Below are positions 63,954 through 64,000 of a DNA stretch of 64,000 bases, one piece after another. The position numbers and the translations under genes are program-made. This DNA comes from Stakelama portus (lineage in GTDB: Bacteria; Pseudomonadota; Alphaproteobacteria; Sphingomonadales; Sphingomonadaceae), in NCBI RefSeq assembly GCF_003171655.1, contig NZ_QFZL01000009.1, positions 18,501 to 82,500 on the forward strand. Reading direction: 5' to 3'. Positions within the stretch are counted from its first letter, which is position 1; each line of letters opens with the position of its first letter. Under the pieces are notes generated by a model that had not been told where the DNA came from, did no database searches, and saw only the letters and a program-made list of their open reading frames with translations.

Positions 63954-63989
63954 AAAACGCCCGCGCAGGACGAGCCTGGCGGGCGTTTT
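63954..63989. terminator. Bidirectional terminator-like hairpin
   Basis: AAAACGCCCGC (63954-63964) pairs with GCGGGCGTTTT (63979-63989), extended inside by CAGG/CCTG. The A- and T-flanked 15-bp stem is a good intrinsic terminator in either direction. It implies a transcription unit ending here from the left, or one in the unseen sequence to the right. Confidence 0.8.
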
Positions 63990-64000
63990 GATATTTGGTT

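Noticed and set aside
63745..63954. A 69-codon frame on the minus strand at the right end.
   Set aside because: It starts in the loop side of a terminator-like hairpin with no Shine-Dalgarno sequence and shows no recognisable motif.

Overview
The window is a contiguous, GC-rich chromosomal segment. Protein content and non-coding features point to an alphaproteobacterium of the order Sphingomonadales (Sphingomonas and relatives): the style of the thrS-infC, hslV-hslU, glnD, patatin plus 3-hydroxybutyrate dehydrogenase and IorAB modules, DUF4893- and DUF4282-type small proteins, and inverted intergenic repeats built on GAGC(T/C)TGTCGAAG arms. Species cannot be fixed without a search. Most of the window is ordinary housekeeping chromosome. 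The only clear mobile-element trace is one decayed IS5-type transposase near the right end.

Layout. 1-3.4 kb, minus strand: pgsA-moaD-moaE-FG-GAP protein in a very tight operon, followed by a GntA-like (YqcI/YcgG) N-oxygenase and a DUF1989 protein that runs off the left edge. 3.5-7.1 kb: an LplT-like transporter, a 56-residue membrane peptide, tRNA-Ala(CGC), and a membrane protein / HTH regulator / alpha-beta hydrolase operon with a palindromic operator. 7.1-11.7 kb: a divergent murein-recycling pair (Mur ligase and LD-carboxypeptidase) with a REP-like element between them, then an M48 peptidase and DUF898 pair. 11.9-14.7 kb: thrS and infC, where infC appears to start at an AUA codon. 14.7-21 kb: a secreted S33 hydrolase, a VOC protein, a CPA1 antiporter with TrkA-like domain, and glnD. 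21.1-25.2 kb: an orphan phage-type lysis cassette (GH108 endolysin plus 3TM holin), then hslV and hslU. 25.2-33.8 kb: glyoxalase II and a glyoxalase I-like protein, a diguanylate cyclase, hydrolases, a zinc metallopeptidase, patatin and 3-hydroxybutyrate dehydrogenase.

34-42.8 kb: an M20 amidohydrolase, a repeat cluster, a ZnT9-like CDF transporter, a BI-1/YccA protein, an RNA ligase-like phosphoesterase, an LMW tyrosine phosphatase, a lipoprotein Cu/Zn-SOD and a membrane-bound chemoreceptor. 43-54.3 kb: acnA, an ArsR-SRPBCC pair, an OafA-type acyltransferase, MTA phosphorylase, a DUF2147 protein and an isoquinoline 1-oxidoreductase-type operon (2Fe-2S subunit, Mo subunit, dihaem cytochrome). 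54.4-59.5 kb: otsB-GH15-otsA with 4-base overlaps, converging on an MscS-type channel whose 3' end overlaps that of otsA by 56 bp. 59.7-64 kb: two small lipoproteins, a LuxR-type regulator without LuxI, the transposase remnant, a PadR/GyrI-like pair with a 24-bp palindrome across the start codon, and about 600 bp with no recognisable gene.

No CRISPR array, prophage structural module, toxin-antitoxin pair or secondary-metabolite cluster was seen. The most interesting items are the GntA/DUF1989 operon, the orphan lysis cassette with its palindromic promoter region, the AUA start of infC, two regulator operons that look leaderless with operators over the start codon, and the overlapping osmotic-stress genes otsA/mscS. 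All functional statements rest on motif recognition by eye. No alignment or database search was run.
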